This document shows, piece by piece, positions 53,842-63,458 of a stretch of DNA of 64,000 nucleotides (position 1 is its first letter; each line of letters opens with the position of its first letter). A model generated the notes under the pieces. That model did no database searches, had not been told where the DNA came from, and saw only the letters and a list, made by a program, of their open reading frames with translations. The stretch is taken from assembly GCF_000993825.1 (NCBI RefSeq), contig NZ_CP011114.1, positions 3,844,001-3,908,000 of the forward strand, in the 5' to 3' direction. Source of the stretch: Paenibacillus durus ATCC 35681. Lineage in GTDB: Bacteria > Bacillota > Bacilli > Paenibacillales > Paenibacillaceae. Both the position numbers and the translations under genes were made by a program.

Positions 53842-55899
53842 TCATGCGAGACCGCAAGCGGTCAGAAGTAGATCAATCAGCTTAATGGCGGCGAACGGCG
53901 CGGCTATACCTCCGAGACCGTAGATCCAAATATTTCGTTGCAGCAGTTTCCGGGCGGGCATTTCCTTGTACTTGACCCCTTTGAGGGAAAGGGGAATAAG
54001 CAGGATGATAATAACCGCATTATAGATAATGGCTGATAAAATGGAGCTTTTAGCGCTGCTAAGCCCCATGACGTTCAGCGCCGTAAGCTGCGGATAGATG
54101 CCGAAGAACAGCACGGGAATAATGGCAAAATATTTGGCGACGTCATTGGCTACGCTGAAGGTGGTCAGCGCCCCCCGGGTCATGAGAAGCTGCTTGCCTA
54201 TCCGCACAATCTCAATCAGCTTGGTCGGATTGGAATCGAGATCGACCATATTCCCGGCCTCCTTGGCCGCCTGCGTTCCCGTATTCATGGCAACCGCGAC
54301 ATCCGCCTGGGCGAGCGCTGGCGCATCGTTGGTTCCATCCCCGGTCATTGCCACCAGATGGCCCTTGGACTGATAATCGCGGATCAGCGCAAGCTTCGCT
54401 TCCGGCGTAGCCTCGGCCAGAAAATCATCCACGCCCGCCTCGGCTGCGATGGCGGCGGCCGTCATCGGATTGTCGCCGGTAATCATGATCGTCTTGATGC
54501 CCATCTTCCGCAGGTCGTCAAAGCGTTCTTTGACGCCGTTCTTGACGATGTCCTTCAAATGAACGACGCCGAGCACCCTGCCGTTCCGGGCCACAACCAG
54601 CGGAGTGCCTCCGGCGGTCGCCACCTGTTTTACAATCTCTTCACATTCCTGCGGGTAAACCCCGCCTTTCGCTTGAACGTAAGCCTTGACGGCGTCCGCC
54701 GCCCCTTTGCGAATCTCACTGCCCTGGTAATCGATGCCGCTCATTCTCGTCTTGGCCGTGAACTCCACGAATGTCGCGTTAAGCTTCGCCAAATCCCGGC
54801 CCCGTATGCCGAATCTCTCCTTAGCCAGAATGACGATGCTCCGTCCTTCCGGCGTCTCGTCCGCGAGCGAGGAAAGCTGGGCCGAATCGGCCAGCTCCTC
54901 TTCGGTCACGCCGGGGACCGGGATGAATTCGCTGGCCTGCCGGTTGCCAAGCGTAATCGTGCCCGTCTTGTCAAGCAGCAGCACGTCGACGTCACCGGCC
55001 GCTTCAATCGCCCGGCCGCTCATCGCCAGCACATTGGCCCGGTTCAACCGGCTCATGCCCGCGATCCCGATGGACGACAGCAGCGCGCCAATCGTGGTCG
55101 GCGCCAGACAAACGAGCAGCGCGATGATGTTGGTCAGCGATACGGGCGCGCCCGTTCCCGCCTGGCGGCTGGCGAAGGATGAGAACGGCAGCAGGGAAGC
55201 GCAGACGACCAGGAATATGATCGTCAAGCTGACGAGCAGGATTTGCAAGGCGATTTCATTCGGTGTTTTTTTGCGGGAGGCGCCTTCGACCATGGCGATC
55301 ATTTTGTCCAGAAAGCTGTTCCCCGCTTCCGCCGTCACCCGGATGATGAGCCAGTCGGACACGACCGTCGTTCCGCCGGTTACCGCGCTGCGGTCGCCCC
55401 CGGATTCACGGATAACAGGCGCGGATTCGCCGGTGATCGCGCTCTCGTCAACCGAAGCCGCTCCCTCAATGACCTCACCGTCCATTGGAATTTGCTCCCC
55501 GGCTTCCACCAAGACGATATCGCCTTTCAGCAGCTTGTCGGACAGCACCTCCGTATATTCTTCGCGGTTTGCGGCGGACTTCAATTTCTTGGCTTTGACC
55601 TCTTTCCTTGCGCTGCGCAGGCTGTCTGCCTGCGCCCGGCCTCTCCCTTCCGCGATCGCCTCGGCAAAATTGGCGAACAGGACGGTAAACCAGAGAATCA
55701 GCGCAATCGCCAGCGTGTACCCGGCGGCTTCATCCCGAATCCCGGCAAAAGCCAGCAGATACAACAGTGTTGTAAACCAGGCTCCGGCGTAAACGACCAG
55801 CATCACCGGGTTTTTCACCTGAATGCGCGGCGACAGCTTCACGAAGGATTGACGGAGCGCATCATATAAAATAGACGGTTGTTTATTATTTTCTCCCAT
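53842..55899 (-). CDS. kdpB: potassium-transporting ATPase KdpB subunit
   Basis: A 685-residue P-type ATPase: phosphorylation site [14 protein letters not shown] motif in [10 protein letters not shown], hinge [18 protein letters not shown] and seven membrane helices. It hydrolyses ATP to drive potassium through KdpA. ATG 55899 was chosen since GAGGTG lies 8 nt upstream; a GTG three codons earlier is possible. It is 18 nt after kdpA and 11 nt before kdpC. Confidence 0.97.
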   Translation of the reverse strand: MGENNKQPSILYDALRQSFVKLSPRIQVKNPVMLVVYAGAWFTTLLYLLAFAGIRDEAAGYTLAIALILWFTVLFANFAEAIAEGRGRAQADSLRSARKEVKAKKLKSAANREEYTEVLSDKLLKGDIVLVEAGEQIPMDGEVIEGAASVDESAITGESAPVIRESGGDRSAVTGGTTVVSDWLIIRVTAEAGNSFLDKMIAMVEGASRKKTPNEIALQILLVSLTIIFLVVCASLLPFSSFASRQAGTGAPVSLTNIIALLVCLAPTTIGALLSSIGIAGMSRLNRANVLAMSGRAIEAAGDVDVLLLDKTGTITLGNRQASEFIPVPGVTEEELADSAQLSSLADETPEGRSIVILAKERFGIRGRDLAKLNATFVEFTAKTRMSGIDYQGSEIRKGAADAVKAYVQAKGGVYPQECEEIVKQVATAGGTPLVVARNGRVLGVVHLKDIVKNGVKERFDDLRKMGIKTIMITGDNPMTAAAIAAEAGVDDFLAEATPEAKLALIRDYQSKGHLVAMTGDGTNDAPALAQADVAVAMNTGTQAAKEAGNMVDLDSNPTKLIEIVRIGKQLLMTRGALTTFSVANDVAKYFAIIPVLFFGIYPQLTALNVMGLSSAKSSILSAIIYNAVIIILLIPLSLKGVKYKEMPARKLLQRNIWIYGLGGIAAPFAAIKLIDLLLTACGLA

Positions 55900-55917
55900 T
55901 GTTATCACACCTCTATA

Positions 55918-57612
55918 TCAGCTTAAACCGCGGTTCGTAAAGTAATCGGCAATCGGTCCGAGTGCAAGTGCAGGCAAAAAACTGAGCGCGCCGATCAGCA
56001 AAATGATCGCAATCAGCAAAAAGGCAAACATTGCGCTGCTCGTGGACAGCGTGCCTTCGCCCGCCGCCACACTTTTCTTGCCGGACAGGCTGCCCGCCAG
56101 ATAGATCACTCCCACCATCGGAATGTAGCGCACCATCAGCATAACGAGCCCGCCGACGATGTTGGTGAACGCATTATTCGCCGCATAGCCGCCGAAGGCG
56201 CTGCCGTTGTTGTTCCCAAGCGAAGTGAAGGCATACAGGATTTCCGAAAAGCCATGCGCGCCCGAATTGGTCAGCCACGTTCCTGCCTGCGGCATCAGCA
56301 CGGCGGCTGCGGTTCCAAACAGCGTCAGCAGCGGCGGCGCCAGCACGATCAGGCAGACCATTTTCATCTCGAACGGCGCAATTTTTTTGCCCAGATACTC
56401 CGGCGTCCGCCCGACCATCAGCCCCGCGATAAATACGGTCAGAATCACGAAGGCGAGCATGCCGTACAGCCCGCTGCCCACGCCGCCGAACACGATTTCT
56501 CCCAGCTGCATCAGGAACAGCAGCAAGCCGCCCGCCAGCGGAGTAAAGCTGTCGTGCATCGCATTGACCGATCCGTTGGATGCCGCCGTAGTCGCCGCCG
56601 CCCAGAGTGCCGACGTTCCGACGCCGTGAACAACTTCTTTTCCCTCCATATTCCCTGAAGAGGCTACCCCATGTATCAAGGGCGCTCCGTACCATTCGCT
56701 GGCCGTAATTCCAACAAGACACAGGATGAACAGAATCAGCATTGCCGCGTAAATGACACGGCCCTGTCCCCGGTCCTTGACCGCCCTCCCGAACGACACG
56801 CATAACGAGGCGGGAATCAGCAAAATGGACAGCAGTTGAAGCAGGTTGGAGAACGCGGTCGGATTCTCAAGCGGAAACGCCGAGTTCATTCCGAAAAAGC
56901 CGCCGCCGTTCGTGCCGAGCTGCTTAATGGCGATCTGGCTTGCCGCCGGACCAAGCGGCACGATGCTTGCGGCACTGTTCTCCAGGTTCGTAACATGCGC
57001 ATAAGGGGAGAGAGTCTGCACAACCCCTTGAGATACCAGCAGCAGCGCAAGGATAGCGGAAAGCGGAATCAGCACGTAGATATGAATGCGGACCATGTCT
57101 TTCCAGAAGTTCCCGACCGTCCCTTGAGATTTGCGGATAAAGCCCCGGATGAGAGCGAACAGCACCGCGATGCCCATCCCGGCAGACACAAAATTTTGCA
57201 CCGTGAGCCCCAAGCTCTGTGTCAGATACGACAAAGCCGACTCGCCGGAATACGCCTGCCAGTTCGTATTGGTAACGAAGCTGACCGCCGTGTTGAACGC
57301 CAGATCCCAGCTCATGGCCTTCTGATGCTCCGGATTAAGCGGAAGCAGGCCCTGCGCCATCAGAAGCAGGAACAAAGCGATCAGACCGATTCCGCTAAAA
57401 ATAAGCACCGCGCCCGTATATTGGCCCGGGCTCATATCATCGTCCTCTCTAACCCCGATGATCCGGTAAATCCCCCGCTCCACCGGCTGCATAACTCGGG
57501 ACAAGAATACCTTTTCTCCCATCATCACCTTGTAAATATACACGCCGAGCGGAACGGACAGCCCCACTAGCAGTACGAGAAACAGCAGATCCTGAAGCAT
57601 CGCCTCTCTCAT
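55918..57612 (-). CDS. kdpA: potassium-transporting ATPase KdpA subunit
   Basis: A 564-residue SKT-type channel-like subunit with about ten helices and the four pore-loop signatures, for example [31 protein letters not shown] ([15 protein letters not shown]), and [13 protein letters not shown]. It selects and passes K+. The start overlaps kdpF (ATGA). Confidence 0.97.
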   Translation of the reverse strand: MREAMLQDLLFLVLLVGLSVPLGVYIYKVMMGEKVFLSRVMQPVERGIYRIIGVREDDDMSPGQYTGAVLIFSGIGLIALFLLLMAQGLLPLNPEHQKAMSWDLAFNTAVSFVTNTNWQAYSGESALSYLTQSLGLTVQNFVSAGMGIAVLFALIRGFIRKSQGTVGNFWKDMVRIHIYVLIPLSAILALLLVSQGVVQTLSPYAHVTNLENSAASIVPLGPAASQIAIKQLGTNGGGFFGMNSAFPLENPTAFSNLLQLLSILLIPASLCVSFGRAVKDRGQGRVIYAAMLILFILCLVGITASEWYGAPLIHGVASSGNMEGKEVVHGVGTSALWAAATTAASNGSVNAMHDSFTPLAGGLLLFLMQLGEIVFGGVGSGLYGMLAFVILTVFIAGLMVGRTPEYLGKKIAPFEMKMVCLIVLAPPLLTLFGTAAAVLMPQAGTWLTNSGAHGFSEILYAFTSLGNNNGSAFGGYAANNAFTNIVGGLVMLMVRYIPMVGVIYLAGSLSGKKSVAAGEGTLSTSSAMFAFLLIAIILLIGALSFLPALALGPIADYFTNRGLS

Positions 57613-57698
57613 TTCCCATCACCCCAGAATAAGACATAGAGCAAATACCCAAACATTGCGGCTGCGGCCAGCCCTGCGATTATCACTACCGTCGCCAT
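57609..57698 (-). CDS. kdpF: KdpF small subunit
   Basis: A 29-residue single-helix peptide, [20 protein letters not shown] then YVLFWGDGK. It has the size, position and composition of KdpF, the lipid-like stabiliser of the Kdp complex. GGAGG lies 7 nt before the ATG and the stop overlaps the kdpA start by 4 nt. It is the first gene of the operon. Confidence 0.88.
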   Translation of the reverse strand: MATVVIIAGLAAAAMFGYLLYVLFWGDGK

Positions 57699-57834
57699 TT
57701 CCGCTCCTCCATTTCGCTTCTCTTTACGAGTTTCATATTACCAGCGGGCGTATAAATACAGTGTTAAGAAACCCGGACGCCGTATAAAGATTTCGTTAAG
57801 ACTTGGCGGATCGGATCGTCGCGCCGCCAGAGGG

Positions 57835-57910
57835 TATCGTAGATACCAGTCCTCCCGCCTGGTTCACAGCATGCAGCATATCGGCTTTTCGGCCAGTGTG
57901 GCCCTCCATT
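57835..57910 (-). pseudogene. fragment of a second alpha/beta hydrolase gene
   Basis: On the minus strand one frame reads EGHTGRKADMLHAVNQAGGL, closely resembling residues around LKGHTGRRADMRR...HQAGGELE of the esterase at 29315-29977. DNA similarity is also visible (CATATCGGC-TTTCGGCC). No start codon, nucleophile elbow or further frame is present, so it is a relic. It lies in the 380-nt gap between kdpF and the nuclease gene. Confidence 0.6.
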
Positions 57911-58075
57911 GGTATCTGTGATAGGCGTCTATGATGGGGGATTGCTGTTCATGACTGGGGTATGGGGGGGATTAAACAGCGAGAGCATGTACAACGGTCC
58001 TGATCGTGGCCAAACGGCGAAGGTTCACGAGGAAATTCGACACTTCTTCTCCTTTCCGTAATTGCAGAACTGCAT

Positions 58076-58081
58076 TATAAT
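58076..58081 (+). promoter_or_regulatory. -10 element of the nuclease/winged-helix gene
   Basis: TATAAT with a weak TTTCCG 17 bp upstream. Transcription would start near 58088, just before the leader terminator. Confidence 0.45.
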
Positions 58082-58096
58082 GGGGCTATGACGAAG

Positions 58097-58139
58097 AACG
58101 TCCCGTTTCACTCAACCGAGTGAGCCGGGGCGTTTTTTA
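58097..58139 (+). terminator. leader terminator in front of the nuclease gene
   Basis: The stem AACGTCCCG / CGGGGCGTT (one wobble) and inner stem CACTC / GAGTG are followed by TTTTTTATTTT. It ends 16 nt before the start codon, between the putative promoter and the ribosome binding site, so it looks like an attenuator rather than a simple 3' terminator. Confidence 0.75.
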
Positions 58140-58155
58140 TTTTGGGGAGGAAAAA

Positions 58156-58827
58156 ATGGACTTTAACGAAGCCTACCAGCAGTTTATTCATTATCATCTT
58201 GCACACCGGACAGGAGAACGCCAATCCAGGTTGAAAAGGGGGCATCTGCGCGCTGAATCGCTGTTTCTGGAAAAGGTCTGGTGGCCTTTGATGGGCCATA
58301 TGAATAATCTGCATCCGGAGTATGAAGTGTTGGATTGGCGGGGCAGGTCTTATTTTGCCGATTTTGCCTGGCTCCCGGGATACACCAAGCTGATTATAGA
58401 AATCAAAGGATTTGGCCCGCATGTGCGCGATATGGACCGAATGAAGTATTGCAATGAATTGAACCGGGAGACCTTTCTGCACGCTATGGGATACCAGGTG
58501 ATTTCCTTTGCCTATGACGATATCGAACAGCGTCCGCAGTTATGCGTCACCTTGCTGCGCATGGTGCTGAGCCGCTACCGGCCATCGGCTGCTCCCGTCT
58601 CCAGAGCGGTGCTTGCCGAAAAAGAGGTACTCCGGCTTGCCATTCACGCCGCCAAACCTCTACGGCCGGTGGATGTCGCCCGGCATTTTGAAGTAGACTC
58701 CAAGACGGCTGTTCAAATTCTCAAAAAGCTGTGCGCCAAAGGCTTACTGAACCCTGTCCGTCGTGGCAAAAGTGAACGGGCAGTCAGCTATGAACTGTCT
58801 AATGGCGTTCTTGACTATTACCTGTAA
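58156..58827 (+). CDS. PD-(D/E)XK-like nuclease fused to a winged helix
   Basis: A 223-residue protein. Residues 25-150 carry a Vsr/DUF559-like nuclease core: Glu in HLRAESLFLE, Asp in YFADFAWLPG and the ExK in LIIEIKGFGPH, then the helix-strand YQVISFAYDDI. Residues 155-223 form a winged helix (LRPVDVARHFEVDSKTAVQI, LKKLCAKGLLNPVRRGKSER). This suggests DNA binding and perhaps cleavage; the target is unknown. GGGGAGG lies 5 nt before the ATG. No methylase or repair gene lies beside it. Confidence 0.72.
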   Translation: MDFNEAYQQFIHYHLAHRTGERQSRLKRGHLRAESLFLEKVWWPLMGHMNNLHPEYEVLDWRGRSYFADFAWLPGYTKLIIEIKGFGPHVRDMDRMKYCNELNRETFLHAMGYQVISFAYDDIEQRPQLCVTLLRMVLSRYRPSAAPVSRAVLAEKEVLRLAIHAAKPLRPVDVARHFEVDSKTAVQILKKLCAKGLLNPVRRGKSERAVSYELSNGVLDYYL

Positions 58828-59023
58828 CGGAAATTCTCCGGCTTAATTCTCATATTTCATCCAAAAAAGTACATTAAGGCGGAAAAACTCCAGCTTATTC
58901 TTTCCCCTGCCCCGTAAAGTAGACAAAATAGAGAAATAAACAGGAGTTTTTCCAGTTATTCGAAAATTCTAAAGATTTCCGGCTTATAAACGGGAGAAAT
59001 TCCCGTTCAATAAGGAAATCTTC
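58825..59023. repeat. REP-like cluster of degenerate palindromic repeats
   Basis: Four related units built on GGAAA-NN-CTCC-NGCTTA: 58825-58849, 58874-58900, an inverted copy at 58931-58961, and a compound one at 58974-59023, where AACGGGAGAAATTCCCGTT sits inside GATTTCC / GGAAATC. The cluster fills the gap between the nuclease gene and yunB; no coding frame is plausible. Confidence 0.55.
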
Positions 59024-59041
59024 GGCCGGTCTCCTACCCGC

Positions 59042-59242
59042 CGCCCGCGTCCGGCTGCGCTGGATACGGCGCACCGCCGCTTCCGGTGACGCCGCTGCCG
59101 TTCGCGCCGCTCCCCGCCGGACCGCCCCAGCCGCAGCGCGCCTCTCTACCGACCGCCCGCGTCCGGCTGCGCTGGATACGGCACGCCGCCGCTTCCAGTG
59201 ACGCCGCTGCCGTTCGCACCGCTCCCCGCCGGACCGCCCGCC
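59042..59242. repeat. 112-bp-period tandem duplication at the yunB 3' end
   Basis: About 88 bases from 59042 recur from 59154 with a handful of changes (both start CGCCCGCGTCCGGCTGCG). One copy codes for the Gly/Ser-rich YunB tail; the other lies after the stop in a different frame. Confidence 0.75.
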
Positions 59243-60318
59243 GCCGGGCCGCTCTGCGCCCCCGGCCCCTGCGTGCCGCTCCCGCCCTGGACCGCACCGC
59301 CGCTAGAGCCCTGCGTGCTTACCCCGCCGCCGGAGGACGGAGCGGGCAGCGCAATACTCGGCGCGCCGGCGCTTCCCTCGCCTACCGGTCTGCCCTGGTT
59401 GTCGTAATAATACATCGGGACATCCCCGACGACCATCAGATAAGAGACGGGAATTTCCGTATCGACCACCTGCGGCTCCATATCAAACGGAACGACGACC
59501 GCCACCTCGGTTACGATATGGATGTAGACTTCAACCAGGATCATATTGATACCTGCATTCTGCTGGCGGGTATTCAGTTCGACCTTGACCGCGCCCTGCG
59601 GCTCGATCTTGATCGGAATATCCGGACCGAAGGAAGCGATCAGCGGACTATCCAGCGCCTGGCCGAGCGGAATATGTTCGGTCTGATTATGCAGGCCGTC
59701 CAGGATGGTTTGAATGACCTCCGTCGCCTGCGAAGTAATGCGCATATGCTCCGTATAGTTGAGCATAAAGCCGGAGATTTTGCCTGCGCCGTCCGTCTTC
59801 CAGTCGATCAGCTTCTCGGCGCTGCTGCCGCTTGCCACCTGGGAGGCGATGGCCTTGTTAATCGCCTCGGTCGCGACCTGCTTCACCCGGATTTGCGCCA
59901 GATGGACGATCGGCGGCGTCAGATGCCGCTCCACATAGCCGAGGCCGAACAGCACGGCGCTGAGCAGCAGCAGGAACGTCAGCAGCCAGAACCTGCGGCG
60001 GCTTCGCGGTCTGCGGCGCCGTCCGTCGGCCGCTTGCCCCAGCCGCTCGCCGCTTTCCGGCCGTCTGCTCCAGAAACCCGCAGGGCGCGAAGCCCTGGCG
60101 GGTCTGGACTTGAAACGCGCCCCGCCGGAACGCAGCGGCGTCCAGCCCCCATCCCCGAATCCGCTGCTCCCCGAGCTCCGTTTTACAGGACGAAAAATGC
60201 CGGAGCCCCCGGACTTGAACGGGCTTTTTCGGACAGGCGGCGTCCAGCTGATCCGCGGCAGGCGCAAGGCGGATGGAAGCTGCAGCCGCCGGTTTCCCCA
60301 TTTTTTAATTCTGCCCAT
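59146..60318 (-). CDS. yunB: sporulation protein YunB
   Basis: A 390-residue protein. A core of about 225 residues (membrane helix FWLLTFLLLLSAVLFGLGYVE, then LAQIRVKQVATEAINKAIAS, GINMILVEVYIHIVTEVAVV and PVSYLMVVGDVPMYY) matches YunB, a mother-cell sporulation protein of B. subtilis of about 254 residues. Here it has a 115-residue Arg/Ser/Gly-rich N-terminal extension and a 65-residue Gly/Ser/Pro tail. GGGAGGGGAG lies just upstream of ATG 60318. The 3' end is duplicated. Confidence 0.85.
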   Translation of the reverse strand: MGRIKKWGNRRLQLPSALRLPRISWTPPVRKSPFKSGGSGIFRPVKRSSGSSGFGDGGWTPLRSGGARFKSRPARASRPAGFWSRRPESGERLGQAADGRRRRPRSRRRFWLLTFLLLLSAVLFGLGYVERHLTPPIVHLAQIRVKQVATEAINKAIASQVASGSSAEKLIDWKTDGAGKISGFMLNYTEHMRITSQATEVIQTILDGLHNQTEHIPLGQALDSPLIASFGPDIPIKIEPQGAVKVELNTRQQNAGINMILVEVYIHIVTEVAVVVPFDMEPQVVDTEIPVSYLMVVGDVPMYYYDNQGRPVGEGSAGAPSIALPAPSSGGGVSTQGSSGGAVQGGSGTQGPGAQSGPAAGGPAGSGANGSGVTGSGGVPYPAQPDAGGR

Positions 60319-60387
60319 AGCGCTCTCCCCTCCCGCCACTTCCGGCGGTCAAGCCGCCTTCTACTGTATCGTATTCGCCGCCCGCCC

Positions 60388-60441
60388 AAAAAAGAAGAAC
60401 GCTTAATCCGGCGCGGCGCACCGGACAAGCGTTCTATTTTT
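60388..60441. terminator. bidirectional terminator before yunB
   Basis: AGAACGCTT (60396-60404) pairs with AAGCGTTCT (60427-60435) and an inner CCGG/CCGG; A-rich on the left, ATTTTTT on the right. It ends the TVP38-type gene on the minus strand. Confidence 0.75.
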
Positions 60442-60451
60442 TAGAGACAAA

Positions 60452-61063
60452 TCAAATCACCCGCTCCCGCTTATCCTCCTGCAGATGGCCCCAATGCTTC
60501 CAGATGAAGAGAGCAAGCAGCACGATGATGAACATGGCGTAACCGGTCAGATAAACACCCCATTCCTCTCTCGGAACAATAAGCGAAGAACTGATCGTAC
60601 CGAACAGCCAGATATAGGACAGATTTCCAAGCGCCGTTCCCCAGATAAAAGCCGGGAGGGGCAGAGGAGACACCGCGGACATAATATTAATCACATTATT
60701 GGGAATAATCGGTATCGTCCGGAGCAGCACCAGCGTCCAGATGCCGTAACGGTTCAAATATCGCTGCCATTTGTCATATCGTTTCAGCTTTCTGCCCCAT
60801 TTCCGGTCAAACCAGTGAAACAAAAATCTCCGGGACAGATAAAATATGAACAGCCCTCCCAGGTTACAGACCAGCCAACTGATCAGCATCCCGCCGATGA
60901 CATCGAATACCGAGACATGCAGCACGATCAATATAACGAATGGGAAAAATCCGAACAGGCTCTGAAGAAGCGCGAGCGGGATCGTAACCAAGAGTATTGC
61001 GGGTCCGCTAAGGCCCAGCACCTGCAGCAGCCCATCAATCCAGGCGTTTACCAAGTCTGTCAT
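60452..61063 (-). CDS. TVP38/TMEM64 (VTT domain) membrane protein
   Basis: A 203-residue protein with about five membrane segments, including two re-entrant-like blocks (LLQSLFGFFPFVILIVLHVSV; RTIPIIPNNVINIMSAVSPLP) and GTALGNLSYIWLFGT, typical of the VTT/DedA-like scramblase superfamily. It probably moves lipids across the membrane, but that is inferred from the family. It stands alone between two terminators. Confidence 0.88.
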   Translation of the reverse strand: MTDLVNAWIDGLLQVLGLSGPAILLVTIPLALLQSLFGFFPFVILIVLHVSVFDVIGGMLISWLVCNLGGLFIFYLSRRFLFHWFDRKWGRKLKRYDKWQRYLNRYGIWTLVLLRTIPIIPNNVINIMSAVSPLPLPAFIWGTALGNLSYIWLFGTISSSLIVPREEWGVYLTGYAMFIIVLLALFIWKHWGHLQEDKRERVI

Positions 61064-61132
61064 GCGTGCTCTCCTCTCACGTACTCCTTACCCAGCAGCC
61101 CTGCTTCTGATCATATTCATATATTTTGAAAG

Positions 61133-61156
61133 AAAACACCCCGTACGGGGTGTTTT
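61133..61156. terminator. bidirectional palindromic terminator
   Basis: AAAACACCCCGTACGGGGTGTTTT is perfectly symmetric and followed by TTG on the right. It lies in the 275-bp gap between the AraC regulator and the VTT gene; nothing else is recognised there. Confidence 0.7.
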
Positions 61157-61338
61157 TGTAACAAAACTCATTGCAGTCTATCATTTAATGAGTCTTTTTA
61201 TCATAGCATACTTATTATTTCACTGTAAGATGCTAGCGGCGCATATAAGAAAAATCAATCGTTTTCCCGGTCTGCCGCGTCCATTCCAGAGGAATTTCGT
61301 ACTCGAAGAGGCGTTTGAACCTCCGCCCAGCAGGGGAT

Positions 61339-62241
61339 TCATACGTTTATTTCCCTCAGGCGCTTTATATCTTGTATAGGTGAAAAACCAAACATTCGGG
61401 AATATTCACGGCTGAATTGCGACGGACTTTCATAGCCTACCCGGAATGCGACATCCGCAGCATCTGTTGACTCGGATAATAACAGACGCCGTGCTTCCTG
61501 CAGCCTCAGTTGTTTTTGAAACTGAATAGGGCTCATAGCGGTTACCTCTTTAAAGTGTCTATGAAGCGAAGAAACACTCATATTCGCTATTTCCGAAAGC
61601 TCCTCAATCCGAAAAGACCTATCATAGTTATGCATGATATGTTCGATAACGTCTCTGATTCGTTTGGTGCTGCTTCCTTCTATTGCAATTTGTTCCAGCA
61701 TAACCCCATGCTGTCCTTGCAGAACCCTATAGAGAATTTCCTTCGTGATGAGGGGAGCAAGTACCGGGATATCCTTAGGATTGTCTAGCAAACGAACTAG
61801 CCTGATTACCGCATCCAACAAAGATAATTCCATCCGGTTGACAAACATACCTCGCTTAGTGTTTTCTTTCGGGTCAACTCGAATTTCAGAATCACTTAAA
61901 ATTTCTAAGATTTGACCCGGGCTAAATTCGAGTTTGAGAGACAAATACGGAACTTGGGAGGAGGCTTCCATGACTTGTCCGGTAACCGGCAAATCAACGG
62001 ATGCAACAAGGTAATCGGTAGGACTGTAAATAAAGTGCTCTTGTCCCAGCAATACCTCCTTCACACCCTGAACGACAATGCAAAAGGAAGGATTGTAAAC
62101 TCCAAAATTTGATCCAGTAACCTTAGATCGACGAGTGAAAAATAAAGACGGAATAGCAGTCGCGTGAACACCGTCCCGGCCTGAATAGCGCTCAATGAGT
62201 TTGGCAAGCTCATCCTGCTGTTTATATATTCGTTCAGACAT
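61339..62241 (-). CDS. AraC-family transcriptional regulator
   Basis: A 300-residue regulator. The N-terminal cupin-like AraC_N domain (PSFCIVVQGVKEVLLGQEHF; SPTDYLVASVDLPVTGQV) is followed by two helix-turn-helix units (FRIEELSEIANMSVSSLHRHF; DAADVAFRVGYESPSQFSREY). GAGGAGG lies 5 nt before the ATG. It is divergent from an SDR oxidoreductase gene, which it probably controls. The base composition is lower in GC than most of the window, hinting at transfer of the pair. Confidence 0.92.
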   Translation of the reverse strand: MSERIYKQQDELAKLIERYSGRDGVHATAIPSLFFTRRSKVTGSNFGVYNPSFCIVVQGVKEVLLGQEHFIYSPTDYLVASVDLPVTGQVMEASSQVPYLSLKLEFSPGQILEILSDSEIRVDPKENTKRGMFVNRMELSLLDAVIRLVRLLDNPKDIPVLAPLITKEILYRVLQGQHGVMLEQIAIEGSSTKRIRDVIEHIMHNYDRSFRIEELSEIANMSVSSLHRHFKEVTAMSPIQFQKQLRLQEARRLLLSESTDAADVAFRVGYESPSQFSREYSRMFGFSPIQDIKRLREINV

Positions 62242-62303
62242 AAGATCCTCCTCGTTCCTCCATCCTTGATAGTTCCATCATAATTCATATTCGTACGTAA
62301 CGT

Positions 62304-62334
62304 AAATGATTGTGAGAGGATTAGGCAATCATTT
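62304..62334. promoter_or_regulatory. inverted repeat between the AraC and SDR genes
   Basis: AAATGATTG (62304-62312) and CAATCATTT (62326-62334) are perfectly complementary with a 13-bp spacer, midway in the divergent promoter region. It is a candidate operator for the AraC-type regulator. Confidence 0.5.
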
Positions 62335-62462
62335 GAGCAAAATGGGATAACGTTCGTCTTTTCATTTGTTGCATAATAAGGATGCCAAAGCTGATCCATA
62401 ATAGTATTATGATTGCAATATAGGTTAGGGGTCAGTATGCCAAGTGAAAGGGGAAGATTAAT

Positions 62463-63260
62463 ATGGGTACACAAGGAAAATATACAGTTATTACCGGAGC
62501 AAGCGCTGGTATTGGTTACGCGACAGCTAAGGCTTTCGCAAAACGCAAGAAAAATATCATACTTGTTGCTCGCCGTGAACACAATCTGAACGAACTGAAA
62601 AGAGAAATTTTGCAGGAAGCTCCTGAGCTGGATATTGTGATAAAAGCAGTGGATGTATCTGTCAGTGAAAACGTCCATCAACTCTATCGAGAGTTAAATT
62701 CGTATCAAATCGAAACATGGATTAATAATGCAGGTTTCGGTAACTATGAGAGTGTGTCCGGTCAAGACTTGGACAAGATTGAAACCATGCTGCGCCTAAA
62801 CGTGGAAGCCCTAACTATCTTTTCGTCCTTGTATGTACGTGATTATAAAGATGTAGATGGCGCACAATTAATCAATATATCTTCAGCTGGTGGATACACA
62901 ATCGTGCCAACGGCCGTTACCTACTGTGCTACCAAGTTTTATGTCAGTGCATTTACTGAAGGGTTGGCCCATGAACTGAAAGCCGCCAATGCAAAATTAC
63001 AAGCTAAAGTATTGGCACCAGCGGCTACCAAAACCGAATTTGGACAAGTGGCCAACAATACGAGCGAGTATGACTATGACAACGTGTTTAGTAAATACCA
63101 TACAAGCGATGAAATGGCCCATTTTCTTTTGCAACTTTATGACAGCAACATGACTGTTGGCAGAGTTGACAGAGAAGACTTTGAATTCAAACTTAGCGAA
63201 CCACTTTTTGATTATGCAGGCAATTCCAAGAATAACCAAAAAGTCCAACTGAAAGATTAA
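62463..63260 (+). CDS. short-chain dehydrogenase/reductase
   Basis: A 265-residue classical SDR. The cofactor motif is TGASAGIGYATAKAF with basic residues later in VARREH (favouring NADPH); NNAGFG, the catalytic Ser in INISSAGGY and YCATK (YxxxK) follow. The substrate is unknown. AAAGGGG lies 9 nt before the ATG. It is divergent from the AraC regulator. Confidence 0.93.
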   Translation: MGTQGKYTVITGASAGIGYATAKAFAKRKKNIILVARREHNLNELKREILQEAPELDIVIKAVDVSVSENVHQLYRELNSYQIETWINNAGFGNYESVSGQDLDKIETMLRLNVEALTIFSSLYVRDYKDVDGAQLINISSAGGYTIVPTAVTYCATKFYVSAFTEGLAHELKAANAKLQAKVLAPAATKTEFGQVANNTSEYDYDNVFSKYHTSDEMAHFLLQLYDSNMTVGRVDREDFEFKLSEPLFDYAGNSKNNQKVQLKD

Positions 63261-63458
63261 CACAGCCCACCTGGCCGACGATAATAACCGGCAGCTCGCG
63301 TCGCAGGCGGAAAGCATTCTCGTCTCGACCCATCGGGTACCGCATCGTGCAAGCCCGAGGCGATATTGCGCCGCGTCCATTTTGCGGGTGGTGCCACGTT
63401 CGCTGGTTCCACCCCATGCCCATCAAGCCAAGATGAAACTATACCCTAATATGGAAAA
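63261..63458 (-). other. GC-rich spacer with possible gene remnant
   Basis: From 63275 to 63430 the sequence is clearly richer in GC than the SDR gene before and the LysR fragment after it. On the minus strand one frame reads RDENAFRLRRELPVIIVGQV, protein-like but without a start or a recognisable family. It is probably a scar of a rearrangement. Confidence 0.3.

Noticed and set aside
57713..58075. A riboswitch (for example a c-di-AMP type) before the kdp operon.
   Set aside because: Only about 60 nt lie between plausible -10 sequences and kdpF, and no conserved riboswitch core was recognised; the gap holds the esterase relic instead.
59086..60444. A 452-codon plus-strand frame antisense to yunB.
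   Set aside because: It is Arg/Ala/Pro-rich shadow coding caused by the repetitive GC-rich yunB ends; there is no start signal or recognisable domain.
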